51,243 bases of DNA from Candidatus Aminicenantota bacterium (lineage in GTDB: Bacteria > Acidobacteriota > Aminicenantia > Aminicenantales > Aminicenantaceae): the NCBI GenBank assembly GCA_011773465.1, contig WVXO01000025.1:1450-52692 (forward strand), given 5' to 3'. Below are positions 16,441-28,000 of the stretch, in pieces. The notes beneath the pieces were generated by a model. The model was given only the letters and a program-made list of their open reading frames with translations, did no database searches and was not told the DNA's origin. Position numbers and translations under genes: made by a program. Each line of letters begins with the position of its first letter. The stretch's first letter is position 1.

Positions 16441-16812
16441 ATGTCGTTAACCTTAAACCAGTTTTTGTTCTTAGTGATAACAATCTGCATTGTTGTATCT
16501 GTCGCTTTCCTTGTTACTCTTATCGCCCAGCTTCGAAAGACAGCCAAAGAGGGTGAAGAAACTCTTGTTGAACTCAGGGATCTAATCGAGAACTTGAAGG
16601 AAACAAACAAAAAAGTAAACGAAAAGATTGATGATTTGACCCCTGTGCTCGACGCAACAAAAAAAACTGCTTCCAGCATATCAGATATCGTCTGGCTCTT
16701 CACGGCAAGAATCATCAAACCCTCATCCAAATACTGGCCTTTCCTATTCCCTCTGCTTCGTCTTGGTTGGCGGCAGATGAAAAAAAAAGGAGGTAAAAAT
16801 GGCAAACGATAG
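16441..16812 (+). CDS. DUF948-like membrane-anchored coiled-coil protein
   Basis: 123 residues: one N-terminal transmembrane helix (about residues 7-30, 'FLFLVITICIVVSVAFLVTLIAQL'), then a charged coiled coil ('ETLVELRDLIENLKETNKKVNEKIDDLTPVLDATKKTASSISDIV'), the layout of DUF948 proteins, and a basic C-terminus. Members are often found with YtxH proteins, as here; their role is thought to be envelope-related but is not defined. It overlaps the next gene by 14 nt. Confidence 0.75.
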   Translation: MSLTLNQFLFLVITICIVVSVAFLVTLIAQLRKTAKEGEETLVELRDLIENLKETNKKVNEKIDDLTPVLDATKKTASSISDIVWLFTARIIKPSSKYWPFLFPLLRLGWRQMKKKGGKNGKR

Positions 16813-17125
16813 AGGTGCGAGTTTCTTTGAAATCACATTCTCATTTCTTATCGGCACAGCAACAGGCTTTATCCTGGGCGTCCTTTTTGCTCCTGCAAGC
16901 GGGGCAGAAACAAGGAAGAAAATAGGTGAAACTGCTGTGAGAACAGGAGAGAAAGCTAAAGAAGGCTATGAAAAAATCGCCAAAGAGGCTGAAAGGGGAA
17001 TAAAGATTGTAAAAGAAAAAACCTCTGAAGGACTCGATACATTAAAAGAGTTTGTTGAGAAGAAGCAGGAAGAAATCTTTAAAAAGAAAGAGGAGGCCTC
17101 TAAGGAGGGAGAAAGAAAAAAATAA
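16799..17125 (+). CDS. YtxH-like protein
   Basis: 108 residues: N-terminal membrane segment with the YtxH signature 'FLIGTATGFILGVLFAPASGAETRKKIGE' (G..G...GLLfAPxsG.etR), then an almost wholly charged lysine/glutamate helix to the end. A strong AAAGGAGG ribosome site precedes the ATG, within the end of the DUF948 gene. YtxH proteins are small envelope proteins linked to general stress in Firmicutes; function here is unknown. Translationally coupled with the preceding gene. Confidence 0.8.
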   Translation: MANDRGASFFEITFSFLIGTATGFILGVLFAPASGAETRKKIGETAVRTGEKAKEGYEKIAKEAERGIKIVKEKTSEGLDTLKEFVEKKQEEIFKKKEEASKEGERKK

Positions 17126-17153
17126 TCTCTTTTTTTGACCAACTCAGAAGTAG

Positions 17154-18503
<1,350 letters not shown>

Positions 18504-18606
18504 TCGGAAGCAGAATTCAGCGCCGAAAACATATGTTTAATCATGAAAGGCACTTTTTGCCAAGGCTTTGACGAAGAGAAGATGACTATAGAAGTCTGAG
18601 CAGATT

Positions 18607-20214
18607 ATGGACTCAGATAAAGAAAGAAAAGATAAATTTTTCACTCCCTCCCAGATTGAAATTAAAAAAATCTACAGCGAAAAGGATCTAACTGACTTTA
18701 ATCCTTCCCGGGATCTGGGTGATCCCGGGAAATATCCTTTTACTCGTGGAATCTACCCAACCATGTACAGGGGAAAACTTTGGACTATGCGCCAGTATGC
18801 TGGTTTTGGAACAGCAGAAGAGTCCAACAAAAGATACCGCTTTCTTCTCTCCCAGGGCCAGACAGGGCTAAGTGTGGCTTTTGATCTTCCCACCCAGCTG
18901 GGCTATGACTCAGATCATCCCCTTGCCAGAGGGGAAGTGGGCAAAGTGGGAGTGGCTATCGATTCCCTCGAAGATATGGAAATCCTTTTCGATCACATTC
19001 CACTCGATAAAGTCAGCGTTTCCATGACAATCAACTCCACAGCAGCCATTATTCTCGCCATGTACTTAGCCTTAGCTGAAAAAAAGGGAGTTAAATGGAG
19101 AAAGCTCTCAGGGACAATCCAAAACGATATTCTCAAAGAATATATCGCACGAGGAACCTATATTTACCCTCCTCATGCTTCTCTTAAAATCATCACAGAC
19201 GTTCTTGCCTTCTGCCAAAAAAATGTTTCTCAATGGAACACGATGAGCATCAGCGGCTACCATATCCGGGAAGCCGGGGCTACGGCAGTTCAGGAACTGG
19301 CTTTCACGTTAGCTAACGCTATCACCTATATCGAGGCTGCCCGAAAAGCGGGCCTTGAGGTGGACTCATTTGCCCCTCGCCTTTCTTTCTTCCTGGCATC
19401 CCATAATAACTTCTTCGAGGAAATTGCCAAGTTCCGCGCCGCAAGGCGAATATGGGCCAGGCTCATGAGAGAAAAATTTAAGGCGAAAAATCCTCTCTCC
19501 TGGAAATTCAGGTTCCACACCCAGACAAGCGGAGTGACTCTTCTGGCCCAACAGCCTGAAAACAACATCGTCAGGATCACCCTTCAAGCTCTAGCCGCAA
19601 TCCTGGGAGGCACCCAATCGCTTCACACAAACTCCAGGGATGAGGCCCTGGCTCTTCCCAGCGAGGAATCGGTCCAGATAGCGCTCCGCACACAACAAAT
19701 CATTGCCCACGAAAGTGGAGTGGTTAATACAGTAGATCCCTTAGGGCGCTCTTATTTTATCGAGAGTTTGACTAACCAGATTGAGGAAAAAGTAATGGAA
19801 TATCTCCAGAGAATAGAAGAATGGGGAGGAATGCTCGCCGCTATTGAAAAAGGATTTATTCAGAAGGAAATTCAAGAAAGTGCCTATAAATATCAAAAAC
19901 AAATTGAAAGCAAAGAACAGATTATCGTCGGTCTCAACGAGTACAAGAATAAGGAAGAAAAAATTCGCTTTAGGCTCTACTATCCACCAAAAAAGTTAGA
20001 AAAAGCCCAGATAAGAAAACTCAGCCTATTAAGAGAAAAAAGGTCAAAAAAGCAGGTGGAAAGCGAGCTGCAGGCAATCAGGGACGCGGTTGAAGCTAAT
20101 AAGAACCTTCTTCCTTATATTATCAATGCTGTCCAAGCAATGGCTACTCTGGGAGAAATATCTTCTGTCCTCAAAGAAGCTTACGGCACTTTTAAGGAAT
20201 CAATCGCCATCTGA
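18607..20214 (+). CDS. mcmA1: Methylmalonyl-CoA mutase, large (catalytic) subunit
   Basis: Adenosylcobalamin-dependent isomerisation between methylmalonyl-CoA and succinyl-CoA (propionate/branched-chain pathways). 535 residues cover the TIM-barrel substrate domain: '[28 protein letters not shown]', '[16 protein letters not shown]', '[20 protein letters not shown]' and '[19 protein letters not shown]'. The C-terminal B12-binding domain (DxHxxG) is absent, so this is the split type that needs a separate small subunit, not present here. A related isobutyryl-CoA mutase subunit cannot be excluded. It stands alone between eno and the comEC unit. Confidence 0.9.
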   Translation: MDSDKERKDKFFTPSQIEIKKIYSEKDLTDFNPSRDLGDPGKYPFTRGIYPTMYRGKLWTMRQYAGFGTAEESNKRYRFLLSQGQTGLSVAFDLPTQLGYDSDHPLARGEVGKVGVAIDSLEDMEILFDHIPLDKVSVSMTINSTAAIILAMYLALAEKKGVKWRKLSGTIQNDILKEYIARGTYIYPPHASLKIITDVLAFCQKNVSQWNTMSISGYHIREAGATAVQELAFTLANAITYIEAARKAGLEVDSFAPRLSFFLASHNNFFEEIAKFRAARRIWARLMREKFKAKNPLSWKFRFHTQTSGVTLLAQQPENNIVRITLQALAAILGGTQSLHTNSRDEALALPSEESVQIALRTQQIIAHESGVVNTVDPLGRSYFIESLTNQIEEKVMEYLQRIEEWGGMLAAIEKGFIQKEIQESAYKYQKQIESKEQIIVGLNEYKNKEEKIRFRLYYPPKKLEKAQIRKLSLLREKRSKKQVESELQAIRDAVEANKNLLPYIINAVQAMATLGEISSVLKEAYGTFKESIAI

Positions 20215-20348
20215 GCCACCTCATCTGTCTCAAAGCAAGCATCGCAAGATTCATAATAACCGATTGCTAAAGCGCGAGTTTTGGCAAATAGCTGCAGCGA
20301 CCTTTTCTAATAACGGAAATGGAGATTCTTTCCTTCTCATATGATTTC

Positions 20349-20377
20349 TTGACATTAGCCTGGAGCAAATCTAAGAT
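20349..20377 (+). promoter_or_regulatory. Promoter for small ORF and comEC
   Basis: Perfect TTGACA (20349-20354), exactly 17 nt, TAAGAT (20372-20377). The expected first transcribed base, 7 nt after the -10 box, is the A of the ATG at 20384. Nothing else near comEC resembles a promoter as well. Confidence 0.7.
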
Positions 20378-20383
20378 AAATCC

Positions 20384-20524
20384 ATGCGCAGGAATCTCAC
20401 GTATAAAATCTCATTCCTCTCGCTTGCCCCGCTTCTTTTTCCCCTAAAACGCTTCACAATTGATAAAGCCGCAGCACTTCAGATAGAAAAAGAGATTCAA
20501 GAACATAACCTTAATCTTCGTTAA
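20384..20524 (+). CDS. Probable leaderless small protein (46 aa) before comEC
   Basis: Too short for usual ORF calling. ATG at 20384 to TAA at 20522-20524 encodes a basic start (MRRNLTYK), a hydrophobic stretch (ISFLSLAPLLFPL), and a charged helical tail (AAALQIEKEIQEHNLNLR). A textbook promoter ends 6 nt before its ATG, so an mRNA would begin at this codon, and the stop lies only 8 nt before the comEC start, which has no ribosome site of its own. That arrangement suggests a translated leader gene coupled to comEC. Function unknown; possibly a small membrane peptide. Confidence 0.5.
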   Translation: MRRNLTYKISFLSLAPLLFPLKRFTIDKAAALQIEKEIQEHNLNLR

Positions 20525-20532
20525 ATAAACAG

Positions 20533-22902
20533 ATGCCTTTTCCCTTTCTCTTCCTGGTTTTATCGCTGGCATCAGGCATCTTGCTCTCTTCTTTTCTATC
20601 CTTTTCTCTGCTGACGTGGATCTTATCCTTGATGGCATCTCTCGCTTTTGCCTGGCTCTTCTTTCTCCTCAGAAAAGAAAAACAGGCTTTCCTATTTATT
20701 CTCCTCTCTACTCTTCTTCTCGGTGCAAGCCTCTATTCTTTCTCCAACAAAAATTTCGACAAAAATTCTCTTCGTAAGCTGAGCCTCTCAAATTATGCTG
20801 ATTTTTACGGCACGGTGAACAAATCTCCGTCCCGCGGGCCTGATAGGGATTTTCTCTTCATAAAGGTAAAAAAAGTTATTTACGAGAATAAAGAGGAAAA
20901 AATACGAGGAAATCTGAGGATCACTATACCCCATTCCTCAGAGTCTTCATCCTCACTCAGACTTTTTGTCCATGATAAAATCAAGGTTTCCGCCCGTCTT
21001 CTTTCTTCTAAAGGCTATAGAAACTTTAAAGCATCATCCTTGAATGCATATCTCAAAAGCCAGAATATCCACAACAGGGCTTTTTCCAAGAGCGCACTTC
21101 TTGTAGAAAGATTAGAATCCGGAAAAAAGTATTCTCCCTTGCATCTGGTATCTGTTCTGCGCCAAAACCTGCAGCATAAAATCGAAAATCATTTTTCCTC
21201 TGAAGCAAACGTACTTTCTCCTCAGGGAGCTGTTCTTGAAGCCCTCCTCTTAGGTGAAAGATCAAGAATGGATCCTTCTATCACCCAATCTCTCCAAAAG
21301 GCAGGAATTTATCACCTTTTTGCTATTTCTGGTGCTCATATTGCAATTATTTCCTTCTTTCTTTTCTCTCTTTTGAAGCTTTCAAGAGTGCCTACACGTC
21401 TCTCTTATCTGCTCGTGATTGTCTTTCTCTTTTTTTATGCTTTCTTGGTGGAAGGAAGGCCTTCAGTCATGAGGGCTACAATAATGGCGGTAGCATTTCT
21501 TTTGGGAAAACTCATCTGGAGGAATGTCAACCTCATCAACACGATCTCCATCAGTGCCTTTATCCTTCTTTTTTTCAATCCCTTTAGCCTGTTTAACGTA
21601 GGCTTCCAGCTTACTTTTGCTGCTACCTTTTCCATTATTCTTTTTTTCCCTAGAGTCATTAAGTACTTCCCCCGCCTTCCCTTAAGAATTAGCGAGATCC
21701 TGGTTCTCTCTCTTACGGCCCAGCTTGGGGTTTTTCCTTTTATTGCCAGCTCCTTTAACAGGGTTACTTTCTCCTCTCTTATCCTCAACTATGCAGCCCT
21801 ACCTCTGGTTGGGCTGATCATGGCTGGCGGTTATATATTCCTTCTTCTTTCCTTCGCAAGCTCTTTCCTGGCTCAACATCTCGCCAAAGGGATAGAGTAT
21901 CTCATAAACTTTCTCATCAGTTGTTCACATCTCTCTGATAAGGTCTCTTTCATTTCCTACAGAATACCCACACCCCATATCTTCACCATAATCGGCTATT
22001 TCTTTTTCTTGCTTCTCTTGCTTTTGCCCTCCAAAATAAGGAAGCAAAAATTGGTCCTTGCCGTCCTTTTTCTTGCCTTCTTTACTGTTTTGATATCCTA
22101 CCCCTTTCCCTCCGTATCCAAAAACCTTAAACTCACTTTTATCGATGTCGGCCAGGGCGAGTCTATATTGGTTGAATTTCCCGGCCGTAAAAAAATGCTT
22201 ATCGATGGAGGCGGACAGCCAGAGGGAACTTTTGATACAGGCGAACAAGTAGTTTCTCCCTTTCTTTGGGAAAAAGGAATAAAAAAAATTGATTACCTCA
22301 TATTAACCCATGCCCATCCCGATCATCTGAACGGCTTAAAAGCAGTTGCCAGAAATTTTAAGATAGGCGAATACTGGGAAACTTTCAGTCCCTTAGAGAG
22401 TGATCCATACATGGAGTTCAAAAGATCGCTCTCTTCATCGGTCTCTCTCAAAAGACTTTTCCGCGGTCACTCTCATCTGGAAAAAAAGGTTAGAATCGAG
22501 GTTCTCCATCCTGAAAAAGGAGAGCCTTATGTTGGCACAATAAGTAATGACCATTCTCTTGTACTCAGACTCTCCTACAATAAAATTTCATTTCTTCTCC
22601 CAGGAGATATCGGCATAGATGCTGAAAAAACGATTTTAGAAAGCTACGGGCAAATCAAAAGTCAGGTGCTCAAATCTCCTCACCACGGTAGCCCGTCTTC
22701 AAGCTCAGAAGCGTTTCTCAACAGGGTATCTCCCGAAATTGTTGTGATCTCCGTAGGCGAAAATAACAGGTATGGCTTTCCAAATCATGAGATTTTAGAA
22801 AGATACAAGAAGATAGGGGCAAAAGTATACCGCACCGACGTTTATGGAGCAGTAGAAGTCTCCTCAGATGGGGAGACAATTTTTATTCGGACAGCCCAGT
22901 AA
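20533..22902 (+). CDS. comEC: ComEC/Rec2 DNA-uptake channel
   Basis: Inner-membrane channel for transforming DNA. 789 residues in the usual three parts: N-terminal membrane segments plus an OB-like DUF4131 region (to about residue 200); the Competence domain with 'LLLGERSRMDPSITQSLQKAGIYHLFAISGAHIAII' (LLGERS, FAISGAHI) and many helices; and a C-terminal metallo-beta-lactamase domain starting 'FIDVGQGESILVEFPG' with THAHPDH near residue 592, 'LPGDIG' and 'LKSPHHGS'. The metal ligands are intact. Together with the type IV pilus locus at 40-48 kb this suggests possible natural competence. Confidence 0.94.
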   Translation: MPFPFLFLVLSLASGILLSSFLSFSLLTWILSLMASLAFAWLFFLLRKEKQAFLFILLSTLLLGASLYSFSNKNFDKNSLRKLSLSNYADFYGTVNKSPSRGPDRDFLFIKVKKVIYENKEEKIRGNLRITIPHSSESSSSLRLFVHDKIKVSARLLSSKGYRNFKASSLNAYLKSQNIHNRAFSKSALLVERLESGKKYSPLHLVSVLRQNLQHKIENHFSSEANVLSPQGAVLEALLLGERSRMDPSITQSLQKAGIYHLFAISGAHIAIISFFLFSLLKLSRVPTRLSYLLVIVFLFFYAFLVEGRPSVMRATIMAVAFLLGKLIWRNVNLINTISISAFILLFFNPFSLFNVGFQLTFAATFSIILFFPRVIKYFPRLPLRISEILVLSLTAQLGVFPFIASSFNRVTFSSLILNYAALPLVGLIMAGGYIFLLLSFASSFLAQHLAKGIEYLINFLISCSHLSDKVSFISYRIPTPHIFTIIGYFFFLLLLLLPSKIRKQKLVLAVLFLAFFTVLISYPFPSVSKNLKLTFIDVGQGESILVEFPGRKKMLIDGGGQPEGTFDTGEQVVSPFLWEKGIKKIDYLILTHAHPDHLNGLKAVARNFKIGEYWETFSPLESDPYMEFKRSLSSSVSLKRLFRGHSHLEKKVRIEVLHPEKGEPYVGTISNDHSLVLRLSYNKISFLLPGDIGIDAEKTILESYGQIKSQVLKSPHHGSPSSSSEAFLNRVSPEIVVISVGENNRYGFPNHEILERYKKIGAKVYRTDVYGAVEVSSDGETIFIRTAQ

Positions 22903-22910
22903 AAAGGCAT

Positions 22911-23068
22911 AAAAAGGAGGCAGGCTACTTTTTCTGATGGGCCTTTTGGGACCAGACCTTGCCATTGAGAAGCAAAATTACTGTCTTTGATTATCTATTT
23001 TTCCCCATGATTAAGTTTGACCCCAGGGCTATCCTCCTTCTTATAGAAAAAGTAGCCTGTCCCTTTTT
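22911..23068. mobile_element. 158-bp element with long terminal inverted repeats, copy 1
   Basis: Left end: A-run, GGAGGCAGGCTACTTTTTCT; right end: AGAAAAAGTAGCCTGTCCC plus T-run, an imperfect inverted pair of about 24 bp. The interior holds a looser inner pair (GGGACCAGACCTTG near 22950 and AAGTTTGACCCC near 23014). A second element of almost the same size, 156 bp, with the same ends lies at 28286-28441. The rest of the 22903-23358 gap contains no convincing gene. Confidence 0.7.
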
Positions 23069-23308
23069 TCTGTCCCCTTTTTTATTCTTTTTTTTCAATA
23101 GACTGGAATGGTGAGGATAGATCATCCTTTTAGGTGATGAAAAAAAGAAAAAAAATCATTCCCCAAATCATCTCAAAGGGGTATTTACTTAAATCGGGGT
23201 TTTTATTACCTTTATTTTGCGGCAATAGTGCATCTCCGATTATTTTTATTGCCAAATTGAGGTGAGAAAGAGCCAGTAACTCTTGGTGATCCCCAGTTAC
23301 GCGCTTGA

Positions 23309-23337
23309 TTGACATAAAAACTTCTGATGTATAAAAT
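23309..23337 (+). promoter_or_regulatory. Promoter for the 23359 gene
   Basis: Perfect TTGACA (23309-23314), 17-nt spacer, TAAAAT (23332-23337). The leader of about 15 nt includes GAGAAGGA as ribosome site 4-6 nt before the ATG: a conventional counterpart to the leaderless genes in the window. Confidence 0.75.
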
Positions 23338-23358
23338 AAATTTTAAAGAGAAGGAACA

Positions 23359-23928
23359 ATGAGTTTCAAAAAAATTATCGTAGGAATCTCTCTCCCTTTA
23401 TTCCTTACCACTGTCCTTTCTTCTCAAAGCTTGGTTGAGTTAGCCAAGAAGGAAAAAGAAAGAAGAGAAAAACTTAAGGGCCAAAAAAAGACAGTCGTTA
23501 CCAATGCTGACCTAGCAAACATTAAAAGAGGGCCGGCTCTAACTACTTCTAGACAAGCAGGCGCCATAGAAGGAAGCTCAACGGCGGGAAGTCCATCTGA
23601 TGTATCCGCGCAAGATAAGGCAGAGCCATCAGGAGCCAAATCCAGAACGCCAGATGCTAAGAGCCCAGACATAGCACAGCCTCAAGAAAACACACCAGAT
23701 GAACTCGAACAGAAATGGAAGAACGCAAGAGAGCAAGTGGGTTTATTAACGACGAGGATGAACGGTCTTTGGCAAGAATTTTACAGCATGGACGACATGA
23801 GCTCCAGAGAAAAAATTCAGAGAGACATAAGTGAAACTTCTCTGAGACTTCAGAAAGCTAAGGAAGAGGAAGCCAAGGCCAGGAAAGAATATCAGCAGGC
23901 AAGGTCTGGAGCCAGAAACAGAAGATAG
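23359..23928 (+). CDS. Conserved secreted protein with KKEKERR motif
   Basis: 189 residues. Signal peptide MSFKKIIVGISLPLFLTTVLSS, then 'SLVELAKKEKERREKLKGQKKTVVTNADLANIKRG', a segment I recognise from short secreted proteins of Acidobacteriota-type genomes. A low-complexity Ser/Ala/Pro-rich linker (about residues 70-115) leads to a C-terminal coiled coil ('ELEQKWKNAREQVGLLTTRMNGLWQEFYS', then 'RLQKAKEEEAKARKEYQQAR'). No enzymatic motif is visible. It probably acts in the periplasm; function unknown. Useful mainly as a hint of lineage. Monocistronic, with its own strong promoter. Confidence 0.8.
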   Translation: MSFKKIIVGISLPLFLTTVLSSQSLVELAKKEKERREKLKGQKKTVVTNADLANIKRGPALTTSRQAGAIEGSSTAGSPSDVSAQDKAEPSGAKSRTPDAKSPDIAQPQENTPDELEQKWKNAREQVGLLTTRMNGLWQEFYSMDDMSSREKIQRDISETSLRLQKAKEEEAKARKEYQQARSGARNRR

Positions 23929-24038
23929 CCCTGACAAGAAAGCCAAGAATAAAGGAAAAGAGTAAGCTTTCTAAAATATTCCGCTATCCCTCAGCAAATC
24001 TCAAGAAAAAAAGTAAGTTCTCCTTCATTTCCTTTTAC

Positions 24039-24938
24039 CTATCTAAAATAAATAAAGGAAATCTGAACCCCTAACTCTCTCTCATCCTCAGAACCAAGTA
24101 TAACCTGCTTCGGGATAAACGTTTTATCAGTAGAGATAGCGAGATAAAATTTATCCGCCTCGCCGAGCATATCTTTTTTTATCCTGTATGATTTCTCAAA
24201 TTGACTTCCCTTAGGGATGAACTCGTCCAAAATCGAATCGTTGATCCTGAAGATAACTTTTTGATTATTCAATACTCCTAGGTTAACTCCTCCTTTTATA
24301 AACAGGAGAGCATCCTGGCGAGGATTATCAATTTTGCATCTGGCTTCCTTGGCTGCCCATCTCCACCTTTTAAGAGCGGTCTCGGGGCTTATCTCTAAAT
24401 CATACCATCCGTCTTCGTAACTGATCTTGGGAGTATCGGCGGGAGCAGGTAAGAACTTCAGCTTTTTTCCAAAAAGAGGCTTTGGTAGTTTCCCTGACCT
24501 ATTATAAGGAGAATTTAATCCGATTGACAATCTCAATGTACCTTCTCCTCTGAACTCGGGGTCAGACTTATCAATAAATGCAGGTATATATATTCTCCGC
24601 GAATAAGTGTATTCTTTTCCCGGCTCCCATTTGGATGTTGGAATTTCTGGGGAATGATTATCGTAGAAAAGAAGGTTATATCTATGCCAAAAATGCACAT
24701 AAGCATAGTAGTCTTCCTTTACCTCGACAAAGCCCTTCTTCGTCTTCCATCTATACTGGATATCAGTAATCAGGTCATCTGATAAGGTCGCCTCAGGAAA
24801 GCTCACCTCGAGTTCTACCCCCGTGATCCCCGTCTCTGTCTTGCAGCTAAAAGAGACAAATGCCATCTGCGTAGCCAGAAAGAGTCCTACCACGTTTCTT
24901 ATAATCCTGACCCTCCTTTTTTCTCTCAATTTGAGCAA
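24039..24938 (-). CDS. Unknown exported (probable lipo-) protein
   Basis: Up to 299 residues, not recognised. After a short basic start comes a hydrophobic stretch ending in Cys ('GLFLATQMAFVSFSC'), which looks like a lipoprotein signal with a poor lipobox. The remainder is rich in aromatic and beta-type residues ('WKTKKGFVEVKEDYYAYVHFWHRYNLLFYDNH', 'KEYTYSRRIYIPAF', 'DGWYDLEISPETALKRWRWAAKEA') and may form two beta-sandwich domains. The open frame starts with TTG at 24938, but AGGAGG lies 6 nt before an in-frame ATT at 24905, which would give a cleaner signal peptide. It is 69 nt downstream of the large Asp-box protein and may share its operon. Confidence 0.7.
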   Translation of the reverse strand: MLKLREKRRVRIIRNVVGLFLATQMAFVSFSCKTETGITGVELEVSFPEATLSDDLITDIQYRWKTKKGFVEVKEDYYAYVHFWHRYNLLFYDNHSPEIPTSKWEPGKEYTYSRRIYIPAFIDKSDPEFRGEGTLRLSIGLNSPYNRSGKLPKPLFGKKLKFLPAPADTPKISYEDGWYDLEISPETALKRWRWAAKEARCKIDNPRQDALLFIKGGVNLGVLNNQKVIFRINDSILDEFIPKGSQFEKSYRIKKDMLGEADKFYLAISTDKTFIPKQVILGSEDERELGVQISFIYFR

Positions 24939-25007
24939 GTATTATGAGAATTCAAATCCCTTCAGTTTATTCAAGCTGCATCTCTCTTTCCTGCCAGTCC
25001 AGCAAGT

Positions 25008-28000
25008 CTAGCCAATTTTTATTTTTTCCCCAACAACGATACGGGGAATATTGTTTTTGTTCATCAATTCGTTCAATTTGGGGATATCTACCTCTATTAT
25101 TTTGTTTATCCTCTCAATAAGTGTCTTTAACTCGTCAGAATCTTTCCTTATCTGCTGAACATGATGCTTGGAAGGAGCACCTGTATATCCTCCGATAGAT
25201 CTTCCGGTCATGAAGAGACGTCCCCGGACTGAAAAGCGCATGCCTCTCCAGCCTAATTGCGGGTCTCCCATTAATTTAAGCCGAATATCATCGATCTCTT
25301 TGGAAATAGCTTTAATCGATTCATTAATTGCTGCCGGGACATCAGGAATCTTTCTTAAAGCGCTTTCCTGCTTCTTGATCTCCCTTCTAATACTATCTGA
25401 AGTCTGGCTCGCTGCTGAAACAGCAGGGAGAAGATTATGAATGCTCATCAGCGCATCATGCTGGGCTTTCCTGTCCTCGAAGGAAATATCTATCCTCTGG
25501 TCTCCCTCAACCTTAACAGTCTTTGTCATCTCCTGGCGTGCTGTTTTCAATGTCACCTTGTATTCTCCAGGGAGAACAAAGGGCCCCCGAGCTCTGAAAC
25601 GACGGCTAATCCTTTCCTCACTGGGCAACTCGGGAGGCCCGTACCTTAAATCCCAGACAACGCGATTGATTCCAGCGTTTATCTGACCCTTTAGCTCCCT
25701 TATTTCCTGTCCTTGGCTGTCTTGAATAGCTATCGTTACATCTTCTTTTGCTTCTTCTTTCAGGTAGTAGCTTATCATCGCCCCAAAATCCGGATTAGAA
25801 GCGACAAAAAATTTGTGGCCAAGATTTCCCTTATGGTTGTAGGGGTTAAAGATTGTTGCCTTCCGGATGTCAAAAAGATAAGCGGAAGAGGCCAAGGTAT
25901 CTTTTGTAAGCTGTTCTAAGGGAGTGATATCATCTAAAATCCACACGCTCCGGCCATGGGTGCCAAAAATCAGGTCATTCTCTCTAGGATGAATGGCAAT
26001 GTCATCAACGGGAACGGTGGGGAAGTTGTTCTTAAGCTTCCCCCATCTCCCTCCCCTATCGATCGAGAAGTAGGCACCCCTTTCTGTTCCGGCAAACAGA
26101 AGATTTGGATTCCGGTGATGCTCTCTTATGACATTGACAATTCCGCCCTTAGGCAGATTGCTTGAGATATTCTTCCAGCTTTCCCCGTAATCGCTGGTTG
26201 CGAACACATAAGCTTTAAAATCATTATTCCGATGCCCATCAAATGTGGCATAGGCTGTCCCTTCCTTAAAGCGCGAAGCTAAAACCCTGGTGACATAGGT
26301 ATATTTAGGCATCCGAGGAACCTTGCTGATCACATTCTTCCAGGTCTTTCCTCCATCTCGAGTGACCTGCAGGTTGCCGTCATCTGTGCCTACATAGATG
26401 AGCCCTTCTTTAAGAGGAGACTCAGAAATTGTGGTGATATCACCGTAGTAAGCGATGCCGTCGTGCCGGGAAAGGGTGTCTCTGTCAGGGAGGACTCCCA
26501 TAAGGGGAAGCTTTTCTCTATCCTGTTGCGTCGTAAGGTCAATCGAAGCTTCCCATGTCTCTCCTCTATCCTTAGATTTAAAGAGTTTGTTTCCGCCGTA
26601 ATAGATTGTTTTGGAATCGTGAGTAGATATCAAAATCGGAGAATTCCAGTTAAACCTGTAACGCTCATTCTCATCATTAGGTTCAGGCCTTATGGACTTG
26701 CTTTCTCCTGTCCTCGCATCGAACCTGAAGAGATTCCCATTCTGAGATTCGGCATAGATTGTGTTATTGTCTTGGGGATCGACTTGAGTATAAAAGCCAT
26801 CTCCACCCCCGATTCTGACCCAGTCTTCGTTTGAAACTCCTAGTCTATTCAAGGTTGAGCTTGGACCTCCCCAACTTCCGTTATCCTGCAATCCTCCATA
26901 GACATAATAAGGACTGCGCATGTCAAAACCTACTTCGTAAAACTGTCCGAGAGGGAGCGTATTGATAAAATCCCAGGTTTTTCCGCGATCATAAGAAAAA
27001 TAAATCCCTCCGTCCGAACCCAGCACCATGTGATTTGAATCTGAAGGATTAATCCACATCGCATGATGGTCGCCGTGTACTCCTCTTACATAATTAGTGC
27101 TGAAAGACTTACCTCCATCCTCAGAGACATACATAGAGGCCCCGAGAACCCAAATCCTCTGGTCATTGTTCGGGTCGATGCGTATCTTGCTGTAATACAT
27201 AGGCCGAGGATTCGTGCTCGACATCTTTTTCCAGGTCACGCCCTTATCTTCCGAGCGAAAAACTCCACCCTCTTTGTGTTCGATTATAGCATAGACAACA
27301 TTGGGGCTGCCGCGGTAAATATATATTCCAATGCGCCCTGTGTTCCCTGAAGGCAGTCCGTTCGTCAGGCGAATCCATGTTTCTCCGCCGTCGGTAGTCC
27401 TGTAAAGACCACTGCCAGGTCCTCCCCCGTTAAAACCCCAGCCCCGGCGGCGCCTCTGATAGGCTGCCGCATAGAGGACATTTGGATTCTCATGATCCAG
27501 GGCAACATCCACAAAGCCCGTATTCTCATCAATAAACTTGGTATTGGTCCAGTTTTTTCCGCCATCCATGGTTCGAAACAGGCCCCTTTCTTTATTTGGA
27601 CCCCAGAGATGCCCCAGGGCGGCAACATAAACTATATCTGGATTAGTCGGATGGATGACAATACGACCAATATGATGCGTATCACGAAGCCCCATATTCT
27701 TCCATGTCCTGCCGCCATCATTAGATTTATAAACTCCGTCTCCCCAGGAAGAACTCTGACGATTGTTAGGTTCTCCAGTGCCAACCCAGACTATACCCGG
27801 ATTGGAAGGCGCCACGGTCACATCCCCTATGGTGCTCGTATTCTGGTCATCGAAAATAGGCTCCCACGTTACACCGTTGTTGGTGGTCTTCCACACTCCC
27901 CCAGAGGCAGTCCCTGCGTAAATAATTTTAGGATTGCTTTCCACAACAGCAAAATCATCAATCCGTCCCCCCATGTTGGAGGGGCCGATACATCTCCATC

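Noticed and set aside
23130-23315. 61-codon minus-strand frame
   Set aside because: Covers the strong promoter of the 23359 gene; low-complexity, no ribosome site.
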